Positions 27,071 to 34,772 of a stretch of DNA of 64,000 bases are shown here, piece by piece. The DNA comes from Methanospirillum lacunae (lineage in GTDB: Archaea > Halobacteriota > Methanomicrobia > Methanomicrobiales > Methanospirillaceae). The stretch's first letter is position 1; every line of letters begins with the position of its first letter. The stretch is from the NCBI RefSeq assembly GCF_003173355.1, contig NZ_QGMY01000007.1, positions 310,001-374,000 on the forward strand, given 5' to 3'. Under the pieces are notes generated by a model that was given only the letters and a program-made list of their open reading frames with translations, did not search any database and had not been told where the DNA came from. A program made the translations under genes and the position numbers.

Positions 27071-28384
27071 TCAGATCTTCCTGACGTAATAAAAACCTAT
27101 AATCGCAAGTGTTAAAACGATCAGAATGGGGGAAGGCCAGGGTACCCCATTAGACGTCGTTCCTGCAGCTTTGGTGTCAGAGGTTAGTGCAGTATTTATC
27201 TGAAGCACCTGTCCTGGTATGACTTCAAAAGACGAATTATATTCCTGATATCCATCAAGTTTTATTGAGTAGGTATGCTTTGCTGAACAGACGGCTTCAA
27301 CTGTAGCAGGAGTTGTTCCTTTCAGTTGCCCATCAACAATGATATCAGCACCTGCAGGATCTGAACTCACCATCACGAGGCCGCATGCCTGTGGCATAGG
27401 GCTTGGATCCATCTGTACTGTCACCGGAGTAATTACTCCTGCAGTGGCCATAACCATGGCTTCAAAATCTTCGTAATTCCTACTTGTGATATATATTCTA
27501 TGACTTCCCGGAGAGACATTAGAGATCTCAAGAGGTCTTCCTGTTTCAGTCAGTCCCTGGTATTGATCATCAAGAAACACAGTGGCGCCCGGAGGTTCGG
27601 TGGTTACAACAATAAAGCCTCCCGATGCACCACTCGCCGGATGTAGAGAGGCATACACAGGGGTTATCACCTGATTCTGAACTGACACCCATTCAAGATA
27701 GTCATCATATCCGGCACGACTAACTTTAACTTCATGCCGACCGGGGGGAATATTTCCTACAACAAGATTGGTTGTTCCTGCATACACACCATCTACATAC
27801 GCCATGGCCCCACCGGGATCTGAACTGATTTCAAATGTCCCTGAACCAGTGCGGATGGTCAAGTTCGCTGCAACCTTGGCAGTCTCCCCAGGATGAATCT
27901 CAACGGTTCTGACAAAGGGTTCATACCCCATCATAACCAGCGAGATCAGATGAGTTCCAGTCGGCAGATTATGATAGGTCCAGGGAGCCATCTGCCCATT
28001 TCCGTTGTCAACTGTTACCATCGCACCAGAAGGGGATGAACTCACTTCCAACGTGCCTGTGGTTGCAACCGGAACTAGTACTGCCATTACCGGGATCATT
28101 CCACCTGACTGAACAGTCTGATTATAGGTCTGTTCCCATATCTGGAAACCCTGTATCATGACCCTGATCATCGTTGCATTGGTAGTCATGGCAGAAACAG
28201 GAACTATCACCGGAGTCTCACCGGCAAATGCTCCATTGACTATAACATCTGCACCTTGCGGATTGGATTTAACCTCGAAATATCCCATTTGGGTCTGCTG
28301 AGCTGATACTGGAGTCAGGAAAATTATGAAAACGATTGCCAGAAGGTATACAGATCTCCCTAGTGGGAACATCTCCCTCATCAT
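27071..28384 (-). CDS. exported five-PEGA-domain surface protein with C-terminal membrane anchor
   Basis: 437 residues: signal peptide, then five consecutive PEGA domains, each opening with a segment such as FEVKSNPQGADVIVNG, LEVSSSPSGAMVTVD or FEISSDPGGAMAYVDG. One C-terminal membrane helix (PILIVLTLAIIGFYYV) is followed by RKI. PEGA domains occur in archaeal and bacterial surface-layer-associated proteins, and the role is structural or adhesive by inference. ATG 28372, 12 nt inside, has a GAGGGAG directly in front and may be the real start. It stands alone between lysS and the symporter. Confidence 0.8.
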   Translation of the reverse strand: MMREMFPLGRSVYLLAIVFIIFLTPVSAQQTQMGYFEVKSNPQGADVIVNGAFAGETPVIVPVSAMTTNATMIRVMIQGFQIWEQTYNQTVQSGGMIPVMAVLVPVATTGTLEVSSSPSGAMVTVDNGNGQMAPWTYHNLPTGTHLISLVMMGYEPFVRTVEIHPGETAKVAANLTIRTGSGTFEISSDPGGAMAYVDGVYAGTTNLVVGNIPPGRHEVKVSRAGYDDYLEWVSVQNQVITPVYASLHPASGASGGFIVVTTEPPGATVFLDDQYQGLTETGRPLEISNVSPGSHRIYITSRNYEDFEAMVMATAGVITPVTVQMDPSPMPQACGLVMVSSDPAGADIIVDGQLKGTTPATVEAVCSAKHTYSIKLDGYQEYNSSFEVIPGQVLQINTALTSDTKAAGTTSNGVPWPSPILIVLTLAIIGFYYVRKI

Positions 28385-28697
28385 AACGGTAAGGTTATCA
28401 GGTTGTACCTGAAAAAATATCGGTTACATTTTTCCGATGAGGAATGCTGGCTGATTCAAAAAACAGAAGGAGAGGATCTGATATGGTGCAGATAATTGAT
28501 GATAATGCACCATTGCAATTACAATTCATATATCATGAAGAACAGATACTGTACCGGTAAACTGATGCGAATCTGTACAAGTCCTAACAGCGGATTCTTA
28601 TCACCCTCATTTTTCTTCGTGTTTAGATAGGGGGCTGGAATTTTCCAGTCCCCAGGTACTGACAACGCAGACAGGTTACCGTAGGTCTTCGATAATT

Positions 28698-28814
28698 ATG
28701 TTAACTATATGTGGAATCTCTGATCCGACGATTATTGCCGGTTATGTCCTATCTATAGGATTCGCTCTCGCCTGTATCGTGTATGGACTGATAAACTGGA
28801 ACAGGGGAGGATAA
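28698..28814 (+). CDS. 38-residue membrane protein, symporter small accessory protein
   Basis: A short ORF starting ATG 28698 and ending TAA 28812-28814, 4 nt before the symporter start. The peptide begins MLTICGISDPTIIAGYVLS, has a single hydrophobic helix and ends NWNRGG. Its GGGGAGG end supplies the ribosome binding site of the symporter. Small one-helix proteins encoded directly upstream of sodium/solute symporters are a known arrangement in methanogens and bacteria, and size, topology and spacing fit. The 28385-28697 stretch before it holds no gene I can support. Confidence 0.75.
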   Translation: MLTICGISDPTIIAGYVLSIGFALACIVYGLINWNRGG

Positions 28815-28818
28815 ATAA

Positions 28819-30381
28819 ATGCCAACAGATCCGATTGTCACTCTGGCCATTGTTCTGGTTTATGTTGGGATTACCCTTATTCTCGGATATATAGGATATA
28901 GAAAAACCAACCATGCGGAAGATTACTTACTTGCAGGCAGAGATACCCATCCGGTTATCATCGCACTTTCGTATGGTGCAACGTTCATCTCAACTTCTGC
29001 AATCGTAGGGTTTGGAGGTGTTGCTGCAAATCTCGGAATGGGCCTCATCTGGCTGACTGTATTCAATATTGGAATTGGTATTCTTCTCGCATTTGTGATA
29101 TTCGGAAAGAAAACACGGGAGAAAGGGGTGGAAACTGGTGCAGTCACCTTTCCCGATCTCATGGGAAAGATCTTTCAAAGTCCGGGACTGCAATTTCTCT
29201 CTGGCCTGATAATCCTTATCGGCATGCCACTCTACACTGCAGCAGTTCTGATCGGTGGAGCCAGATTCCTGGAATCAACCCTCAACATCTCCTATACCTC
29301 TTCACTTATTGTCTTTGCAGCAGTGGTTGCGATATATGTAATGTACGGAGGACTCATCGCAGTCATGTACACCGACGCATTCCAGGGAGGTATCATGTTT
29401 GTCGGGATGACATTGCTCCTGGTGCTTACCTATGTTTACTTAGGTGGAATCACTACTGCAAATTCAGCCCTTGATGCAATGTCTAACCTTGTCCCTGCAT
29501 CACTAACGGCCCAGGGAATGACTGGATGGGCATCAATGCCTAATATCGGTTCGCCTATCTGGTTCACTCTGATAACTACACTTGTTCTGGGAGTGGGAAT
29601 TGGTGTCCTGGCCCAGCCCCAGCTGGTTGTCAGGTTCATGACCGCAAAGGACAACCGTGCACTTAACAGGGCTGTTCTTGTAGGCGGGCCATTCATCCTG
29701 ATGATGACTGGAGTTGCCTTTACCGTCGGTGCTCTCACCAACGTCTATTTCCTACAACATACCGGAAAGATAGCAGTGGACGCTGCCGGAGGAAATATCG
29801 ACTCTATCATACCGGTGTACATTAACCAGGCAATGCCCGAGTTGTTCGTGATCATATTCATGCTCACGCTCCTTTCAGCAGCCATGTCCACGCTCTCGGC
29901 CTTGTACCACACCATGGGAACCGCCCTTGTATGTGATATCTGGGGTCGGGGAAAGACCTGCGCTCTTTCAGTCAGGGCAAATCAGATTGGATGCCTGATC
30001 ATGATGATTTTGAGTGTAATCCTCGCCCTGTTAATGCCTGAGGGGATTATCGCCAGGGCTACAGCAATGTTCATGGGACTTTGCGCCTCAGCATTTCTTC
30101 CCGCCTTCGCTGTAGGGGTCTATTCGCACCACCCTTCCCGTGCCGGAGCTATCTGGAGTATGGTTATAGGGGCTCTTACCTGGTTCTTCTGGACTGCGTT
30201 TGTACATACAGCAGAAGCTAAAACACTTGGGATTTCCCAGGTCCTCACAGGAGTGCAGACGATCCTCGGGCTCCCCTGGTCTGTCATCGATCCCCTCGTG
30301 TTTGCACTGCCTCTTTCCTTTATAGTCATGATACTCTTCCAGTTCAGGGAACGTGTGCAAATACGACAGAATTCATGCTGA
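28819..30381 (+). CDS. sodium:solute symporter (SSS family)
   Basis: Thirteen-helix type SSS-family transporter (520 aa), with the LeuT fold and Na+-coupled uptake. Typical features are DYLLAGRDTHPVIIALSYGA near the N-terminus, an early unwound helix region (TFISTSAIVGFGG), a GGLIAVMYTDAFQGGIM signature (about residues 177-195), and a helix with LSAAMSTLSALYHTMGTAL carrying the Na2-site serines. The substrate cannot be deduced; acetate, proline, pantothenate and other solutes are all handled by this family. It is coupled to the 38-aa accessory ORF upstream. A T-tract at about 30396-30402 follows. Confidence 0.9.
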   Translation: MPTDPIVTLAIVLVYVGITLILGYIGYRKTNHAEDYLLAGRDTHPVIIALSYGATFISTSAIVGFGGVAANLGMGLIWLTVFNIGIGILLAFVIFGKKTREKGVETGAVTFPDLMGKIFQSPGLQFLSGLIILIGMPLYTAAVLIGGARFLESTLNISYTSSLIVFAAVVAIYVMYGGLIAVMYTDAFQGGIMFVGMTLLLVLTYVYLGGITTANSALDAMSNLVPASLTAQGMTGWASMPNIGSPIWFTLITTLVLGVGIGVLAQPQLVVRFMTAKDNRALNRAVLVGGPFILMMTGVAFTVGALTNVYFLQHTGKIAVDAAGGNIDSIIPVYINQAMPELFVIIFMLTLLSAAMSTLSALYHTMGTALVCDIWGRGKTCALSVRANQIGCLIMMILSVILALLMPEGIIARATAMFMGLCASAFLPAFAVGVYSHHPSRAGAIWSMVIGALTWFFWTAFVHTAEAKTLGISQVLTGVQTILGLPWSVIDPLVFALPLSFIVMILFQFRERVQIRQNSC

Positions 30382-30541
30382 AAAGGCTCATACTCTTTTT
30401 TTGTTTATCCGAGAAATATATTAACGAATGACCCGTAATCAGTCATACAATAGCAGTTGGTGTCAAGTTCAGATCTATTTCGTATACTAAGGTGGGATTG
30501 CAATAAAATCGAAGAGCACAATATTAGTTCTTGTTCTGCTC

Positions 30542-31924
30542 GTGCTCTATTTGACAGGTAGTGTAACTGCTGGATCCCTTCCTCAACCTACGAACCATTC
30601 ACCCGAAGATACAACCATAGCCACTAATATCGATGAACACAAAACCCAGGGAGATATCCTTGTGAGAAGTAACGGGATACGGGAAACCTTTGGTGTGGCA
30701 GGGAAAGGAATCAAGGTTGGGGTGATTGCTAACGGTGCGCAATCCATCAATATCTCTCAAAAAACCGGGGAACTTTCTGCAGTGCATGTCCTTTCTGAAG
30801 GAACTGGTGACGAAGGGACGGCAATGCTCGAGATTATCCACGACATCGCTCCTGATGCAGAACTCTATTTTTACGCATATGGCAGCAGCTCAGACACATT
30901 CAAAACCGCAGTGACAACCCTTGTAAACGCAGGGTGCAATGTCATCTGCGATGATCTCTACTTCTTCCGCCAGCCATTCCTACAGGACGGGGATGTTGCT
31001 GATTATATCAGATCCGTCCTCAAGGCAAATCCACGTCTGATCTACGTGACAGTGGCCGGAAACTTTGCCCCACTCCATTATCAGGGACCCTGGAAGACCG
31101 GGTTATCATACGGAAAAAACCAGACATTACAGGATTTTGCAGGAGGAGCCTGTGCAGTGAATATCACCCTTCTTCCTGATGAACGGGTGATTGCTACGCT
31201 CCAGTGGGATGATCCCTGGGGCAATTCATTCACGGACTATGATCTGATACTCACTGATCCAAGAACAGGAGCAGTGCTAGCAACCAGCAACTTCACACAG
31301 AACGGAACCACCGATCCCTTTGAACATCTCGTTTACGACCCTTCAGGACCAAACTCGGAGAAGGTATCTCTTCAGATTGTTAGAAACGGACAGACCGCAA
31401 CTCCCAACATTCTTGAACTGTTCATCAGGGGTGTTGATGCGAAAGGGGTTGATAATGCATTCATGAAAGATCCCACGGACTCGATATTTGGCCATGCAGC
31501 AGTCGAAGATGTTGTAACAGTCGGATCTGTAGAACCGGTTCCCCCCTTTACTATATCACCGGATTCATCTCATGGGCCTGTGACCATCAGGTATCCTGTT
31601 TCGACTAAACGCTGGAAGCCAGATATTTGTGCCCCAACCAATGTCAATGTCAGTGGTGCAGGGAATTTTCCAAATCCATTCCCGGGAACAAGTGCTGCTG
31701 CACCACATGTTGCAGGAGTCATAGCCCAGCTTTGGAGTGCTTTTCCTGATGTTTCCCGTGACGAACTGAAGCAGGTGATCTACCAGAGTGCCGATGATCT
31801 GGGTGCTCCCGGATGGGATGAGATTTACGGGTACGGACTGCTCAATGCAGAACGGTCTTACCGGTTGCTCTTTGACAAAAACAAACCTGCCTACAACACA
31901 AGCGAAGCGATCCTCAAATCATAA
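30542..31924 (+). CDS. secreted subtilisin-family (S8) serine protease
   Basis: 460 residues from the first canonical start (GTG 30542). In-frame codons back to about 30497 encode a lysine-rich N-region and the rest of a signal peptide, so translation probably begins further upstream at a non-standard codon (see findings). Recognisable blocks are GKGIKVGVIANGAQ (Asp position replaced or shifted), EIIHDIAPDAELYFYAYG, YVTVAGNFAP, and the catalytic serine block GTSAAAPHVAGVIAQLW near residue 385. The usual first-motif aspartate is not obvious: VGVIANGA occupies its place, and the His motif reads DEGTAML rather than HGT. The catalytic triad may therefore be incomplete or rearranged. It converges on the helicase gene, overlapping by 11 nt. 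Confidence 0.8.
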   Translation: MLYLTGSVTAGSLPQPTNHSPEDTTIATNIDEHKTQGDILVRSNGIRETFGVAGKGIKVGVIANGAQSINISQKTGELSAVHVLSEGTGDEGTAMLEIIHDIAPDAELYFYAYGSSSDTFKTAVTTLVNAGCNVICDDLYFFRQPFLQDGDVADYIRSVLKANPRLIYVTVAGNFAPLHYQGPWKTGLSYGKNQTLQDFAGGACAVNITLLPDERVIATLQWDDPWGNSFTDYDLILTDPRTGAVLATSNFTQNGTTDPFEHLVYDPSGPNSEKVSLQIVRNGQTATPNILELFIRGVDAKGVDNAFMKDPTDSIFGHAAVEDVVTVGSVEPVPPFTISPDSSHGPVTIRYPVSTKRWKPDICAPTNVNVSGAGNFPNPFPGTSAAAPHVAGVIAQLWSAFPDVSRDELKQVIYQSADDLGAPGWDEIYGYGLLNAERSYRLLFDKNKPAYNTSEAILKS

Positions 31925-34028
31925 TGCTGGGAGCCAGGATTATCCTGCGTGATCCCATCTCCAGGAGAAGGTCATCAAGTTTGAGCTCGTCATAAACGAG
32001 CATCTCTTTCAGACATTCCCCTGGAAGGAAACAAGTGAAGGGTTTGTCAGTTTCCAGGAAATGCCAGATCCACTCAGGTGGGATATTTAGATCCACGTTT
32101 TCCATGCCTAGTCTTTCCATAATCCAGCCAGAGGTGATATCCGGGGATGAGAGCCGGATAGATATACCGTCAGAACCTGCTGTAAGAACTCTGAAATTTT
32201 CATTCCTACATGCCTCTTTCAGGTAATGGCAGAGTATCCTGTTCCATTCATCACCGAGGAATGAATATATACTCATACAATCCCCCTCACTACGCACCAC
32301 AATAGAATCGGGTCCTACTCCCTGTGGAAGAGATGACACAAAATCATTGACTCTATCCCGAACTAGATCAGGAAACGGAAGATCTAAAAGTCCATTTCTT
32401 GCGATTTTTGCTACCTGCTGCATCAGGAGAAAACTCGTTCCCTGAAAGGTTCCCCCAAAGACAGGGGGATCTGCTGGAGACTTAATAGGAGTGGCCTGAA
32501 TACCATCCTTTTCTGAATGAACTCCTGTTGTAACCCATGATATACCACCCAGTCTGAAAGAGCCTGTCCTGCAGCGATCAGCACTCCTGGATGATATTGT
32601 CCCTATAAGATCCCCTCCAGACGATCTCACCTTACAGATTTTTCCATCACCGATTACCGAGAACAGGGAACCATGTTGCTGACCTGCCCATGCCTCGAGT
32701 TTTGGGCCGGGCATACAAAATTCCTGATCAGGAAGAATGTACCCCTCGCTGATCAGCGATGAAATGATGAGCCTTATCCGCTCATCAGAGATCCTCTGAC
32801 ACCAGTTACATCCGGATACACTTCTGATCAAAGTCTCCATAGAGACTCTCCACTTTGAGAGAAGAGTGATGATGATCTGTTGAACCAGAACCCGGTATGG
32901 GTATCTGATTATCCGGACATTCTCCACAAGATCTAAAGCAGCTGAAGATATTGCGGCAGCAACCAAGACGGTCTCTCCAGGATCCCTCAGTATAAAAACC
33001 ATCTGGGCACAGTTGCCTCTCCTCCCAACCCTCCCCAGGCGCTGGAGAAATGAAGAGACACTGAATACGGGACCAGAGTGAACCACCAGGTCAAGTGCTC
33101 CGATGTCAATTCCCAGTTCGAGTGTTCCTGTACAGATGATAGTTCCGGATTTTCCCTTACTAAATGCCTGTTCAGCCTCACTTCGAGTTGCTGGTGAAAG
33201 TGATGAGTGGTGCACAAAAACCTCAAGACCGGTTCCTTCAAACAGACTTGAGAGAATCTCGGCTTCCCCCCTGCTTCCTGCGAATATGAGTGAGCGTTTT
33301 CCCTTGATCAGGGGCAGAATCCGGGTGTTCTCTGAACCATCCCACCCACACAGAAATGTAAACTCACGAAGAAGGGTTTCATGTTCTGCCATGATCACCT
33401 GCGAACCAGTACCCCTCCTACTTATCCAAGATAGGACCTCATCCGGGTTTCCGATGGTTGCAGATAAACCAATTCGCTGAACTGAAAGGCCCGACTTCTG
33501 TTCCATTTTGGATAGGGATGCCATGAGCTGGCTTCCCCGCTCAGAAGATGCGAGTGAGTGAACCTCGTCAATAATGCAGACTCTGATCCTCTCTACAAGG
33601 AGGGAACCAGAAAGACCCTTCAGAAGAATGGTCAGGCTTTCAGGTGTTGTAAGAATTATCGCAGGAGTATCAGAAACCGGAATTTTGGACCCAGGGAGAT
33701 CACCATGAATCTGGAGAACAGAGAGATGGAGTGGAGTAAGCATATGGTCAAGTCGGACAGCCATGTCGATGATGAGGGCCTTAAGAGGAGAGATGTACAA
33801 ACAGACCGGTAGATCTGGATGCCGGTTTAAGATCATATCCAAAACCGGGATAAACGCTGCCTCACTCTTTCCTCCTGCCGTTCTGGCAGTAAGGAGGATA
33901 TCATCACCAGTACAGATCGGTTTGTATGCGAGTTCCTGAATCCCCGTGAGATCCTTCCATTGCAGGGTATGACTGATAACCTGTTTCAGTGAGGGATGAA
34001 GCTGAAAAAAAATCGAGTCAACAGTCAT
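31914..34028 (-). CDS. Lhr-like SF2 DEAD/DEAH-box helicase
   Basis: 704 residues. The core contains a variant Walker A (ARTAGGKSEAA, about residue 47), DEVH motif II, SATIGNPDEVLSW motif III, a motif V region (GTLELGIDIGALDLVVHSG) and motif VI (QRLGRVGRRGN). The C-terminal 350 residues resemble the accessory domains of Lhr-type helicases. It probably acts in DNA repair or nucleic-acid remodelling. It lies 13 nt after thioredoxin on the same strand, probably one transcript. Its last codons overlap the 3' end of the subtilisin gene on the other strand by 11 nt. Confidence 0.85.
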   Translation of the reverse strand: MTVDSIFFQLHPSLKQVISHTLQWKDLTGIQELAYKPICTGDDILLTARTAGGKSEAAFIPVLDMILNRHPDLPVCLYISPLKALIIDMAVRLDHMLTPLHLSVLQIHGDLPGSKIPVSDTPAIILTTPESLTILLKGLSGSLLVERIRVCIIDEVHSLASSERGSQLMASLSKMEQKSGLSVQRIGLSATIGNPDEVLSWISRRGTGSQVIMAEHETLLREFTFLCGWDGSENTRILPLIKGKRSLIFAGSRGEAEILSSLFEGTGLEVFVHHSSLSPATRSEAEQAFSKGKSGTIICTGTLELGIDIGALDLVVHSGPVFSVSSFLQRLGRVGRRGNCAQMVFILRDPGETVLVAAAISSAALDLVENVRIIRYPYRVLVQQIIITLLSKWRVSMETLIRSVSGCNWCQRISDERIRLIISSLISEGYILPDQEFCMPGPKLEAWAGQQHGSLFSVIGDGKICKVRSSGGDLIGTISSRSADRCRTGSFRLGGISWVTTGVHSEKDGIQATPIKSPADPPVFGGTFQGTSFLLMQQVAKIARNGLLDLPFPDLVRDRVNDFVSSLPQGVGPDSIVVRSEGDCMSIYSFLGDEWNRILCHYLKEACRNENFRVLTAGSDGISIRLSSPDITSGWIMERLGMENVDLNIPPEWIWHFLETDKPFTCFLPGECLKEMLVYDELKLDDLLLEMGSRRIILAPSIMI

Positions 34029-34041
34029 TACCCGGACCGGA

Positions 34042-34461
34042 TTACACTATATTGAACGCGACTTTGATCTGCTGTTCAAGCTGTGGTCGTGGAAGAACCC
34101 CTGCAATCTGGTTTATTACCTGACCGTTCATGAAGAAGAAGAGCGTCGGTATTGCACTGATCCCAAACTGGTAGGCAATATGCTGGTTCTCATCAGTGTT
34201 GCATTTTGCAAACTGTACTTTCCCAGCAAACTCACCTGACAGGTCTTCGATCACTGGCGCGAGCATCCGGCACGGGCCGCACCAGGGTGCCCAGAAGTCC
34301 ACAATTAGCCGGGGATATTGGTTCACAGTATCGTTAAAATTCTGTTCGTTCAGAACAAGGATACCACTATGTGGGCCATCTCCCGCGGATGCAGGAGGAT
34401 CGAACCGTTTTCTGAGCTCCTCCATTTTTCGCTCCCTTATCTCCTTGAGTTCATCATCCAT
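34042..34461 (-). CDS. trxA: thioredoxin with N-terminal extension
   Basis: 139 residues. The thioredoxin fold with active site FWAPWCGPCRMLAP lies at about residues 52-65 and the cis-Pro region at ISAIPTLFFF. An extra N-terminal segment of about 30 charged residues (MDDELKEIRERKMEELRKRF) precedes the fold, a feature of some methanogen thioredoxins. It reduces disulfides in the cytoplasm. It shares an AT-rich promoter region (about 34512-34522) with the divergent initiator tRNA gene. Confidence 0.93.
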   Translation of the reverse strand: MDDELKEIRERKMEELRKRFDPPASAGDGPHSGILVLNEQNFNDTVNQYPRLIVDFWAPWCGPCRMLAPVIEDLSGEFAGKVQFAKCNTDENQHIAYQFGISAIPTLFFFMNGQVINQIAGVLPRPQLEQQIKVAFNIV

Positions 34462-34511
34462 ACCAACTAGTTGTCAGATCCAGCAATAATCTTTCTAGCA
34501 TAATTAGGGGA

Positions 34512-34522
34512 ATATATATATA
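34512..34522. promoter_or_regulatory. symmetrical TATA element between trxA and tRNA-iMet
   Basis: An alternating ATATATATATA run lies 31 nt before the tRNA and about 50 nt before the thioredoxin start. Because it reads the same on both strands it could serve as TATA box in both directions. No other good TATA box is present in the 34462-34552 gap. Confidence 0.45.
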
Positions 34523-34552
34523 GATCTGGCACTAACATTGTAGTCCTCATTA

Positions 34553-34627
34553 AGCGAGGTGGGGTAGTCAGGATATCCCGTCGGGCTCATAACCCGAAGA
34601 CCGATGGTTCAAATCCATCCCTCGCTA
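34553..34627 (+). tRNA. initiator tRNA-Met (CAT anticodon)
   Basis: Acceptor AGCGAGG pairs with CCTCGCT, so the first pair is A1:U72, with discriminator A. The anticodon stem TCGGG/CCCGA gives three consecutive G:C pairs next to loop CTCATAA. A1:U72 plus the GGG/CCC pairs identify it as the initiator. It is 75 nt without intron or encoded CCA. Confidence 0.95.
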
Positions 34628-34772
34628 TTCTGTTCTCTGATGTATTCACTTTACTTTTCAAGAAGTAGTGTCCTTGTGCTTGTTTTCGCATATGCTCTTT
34701 ATTCAAATCTAAATAAATCGGTCATCAATCTTCTGATTCAATCCAAAGTGAGCGGATTCCTGTGATGAGCAT

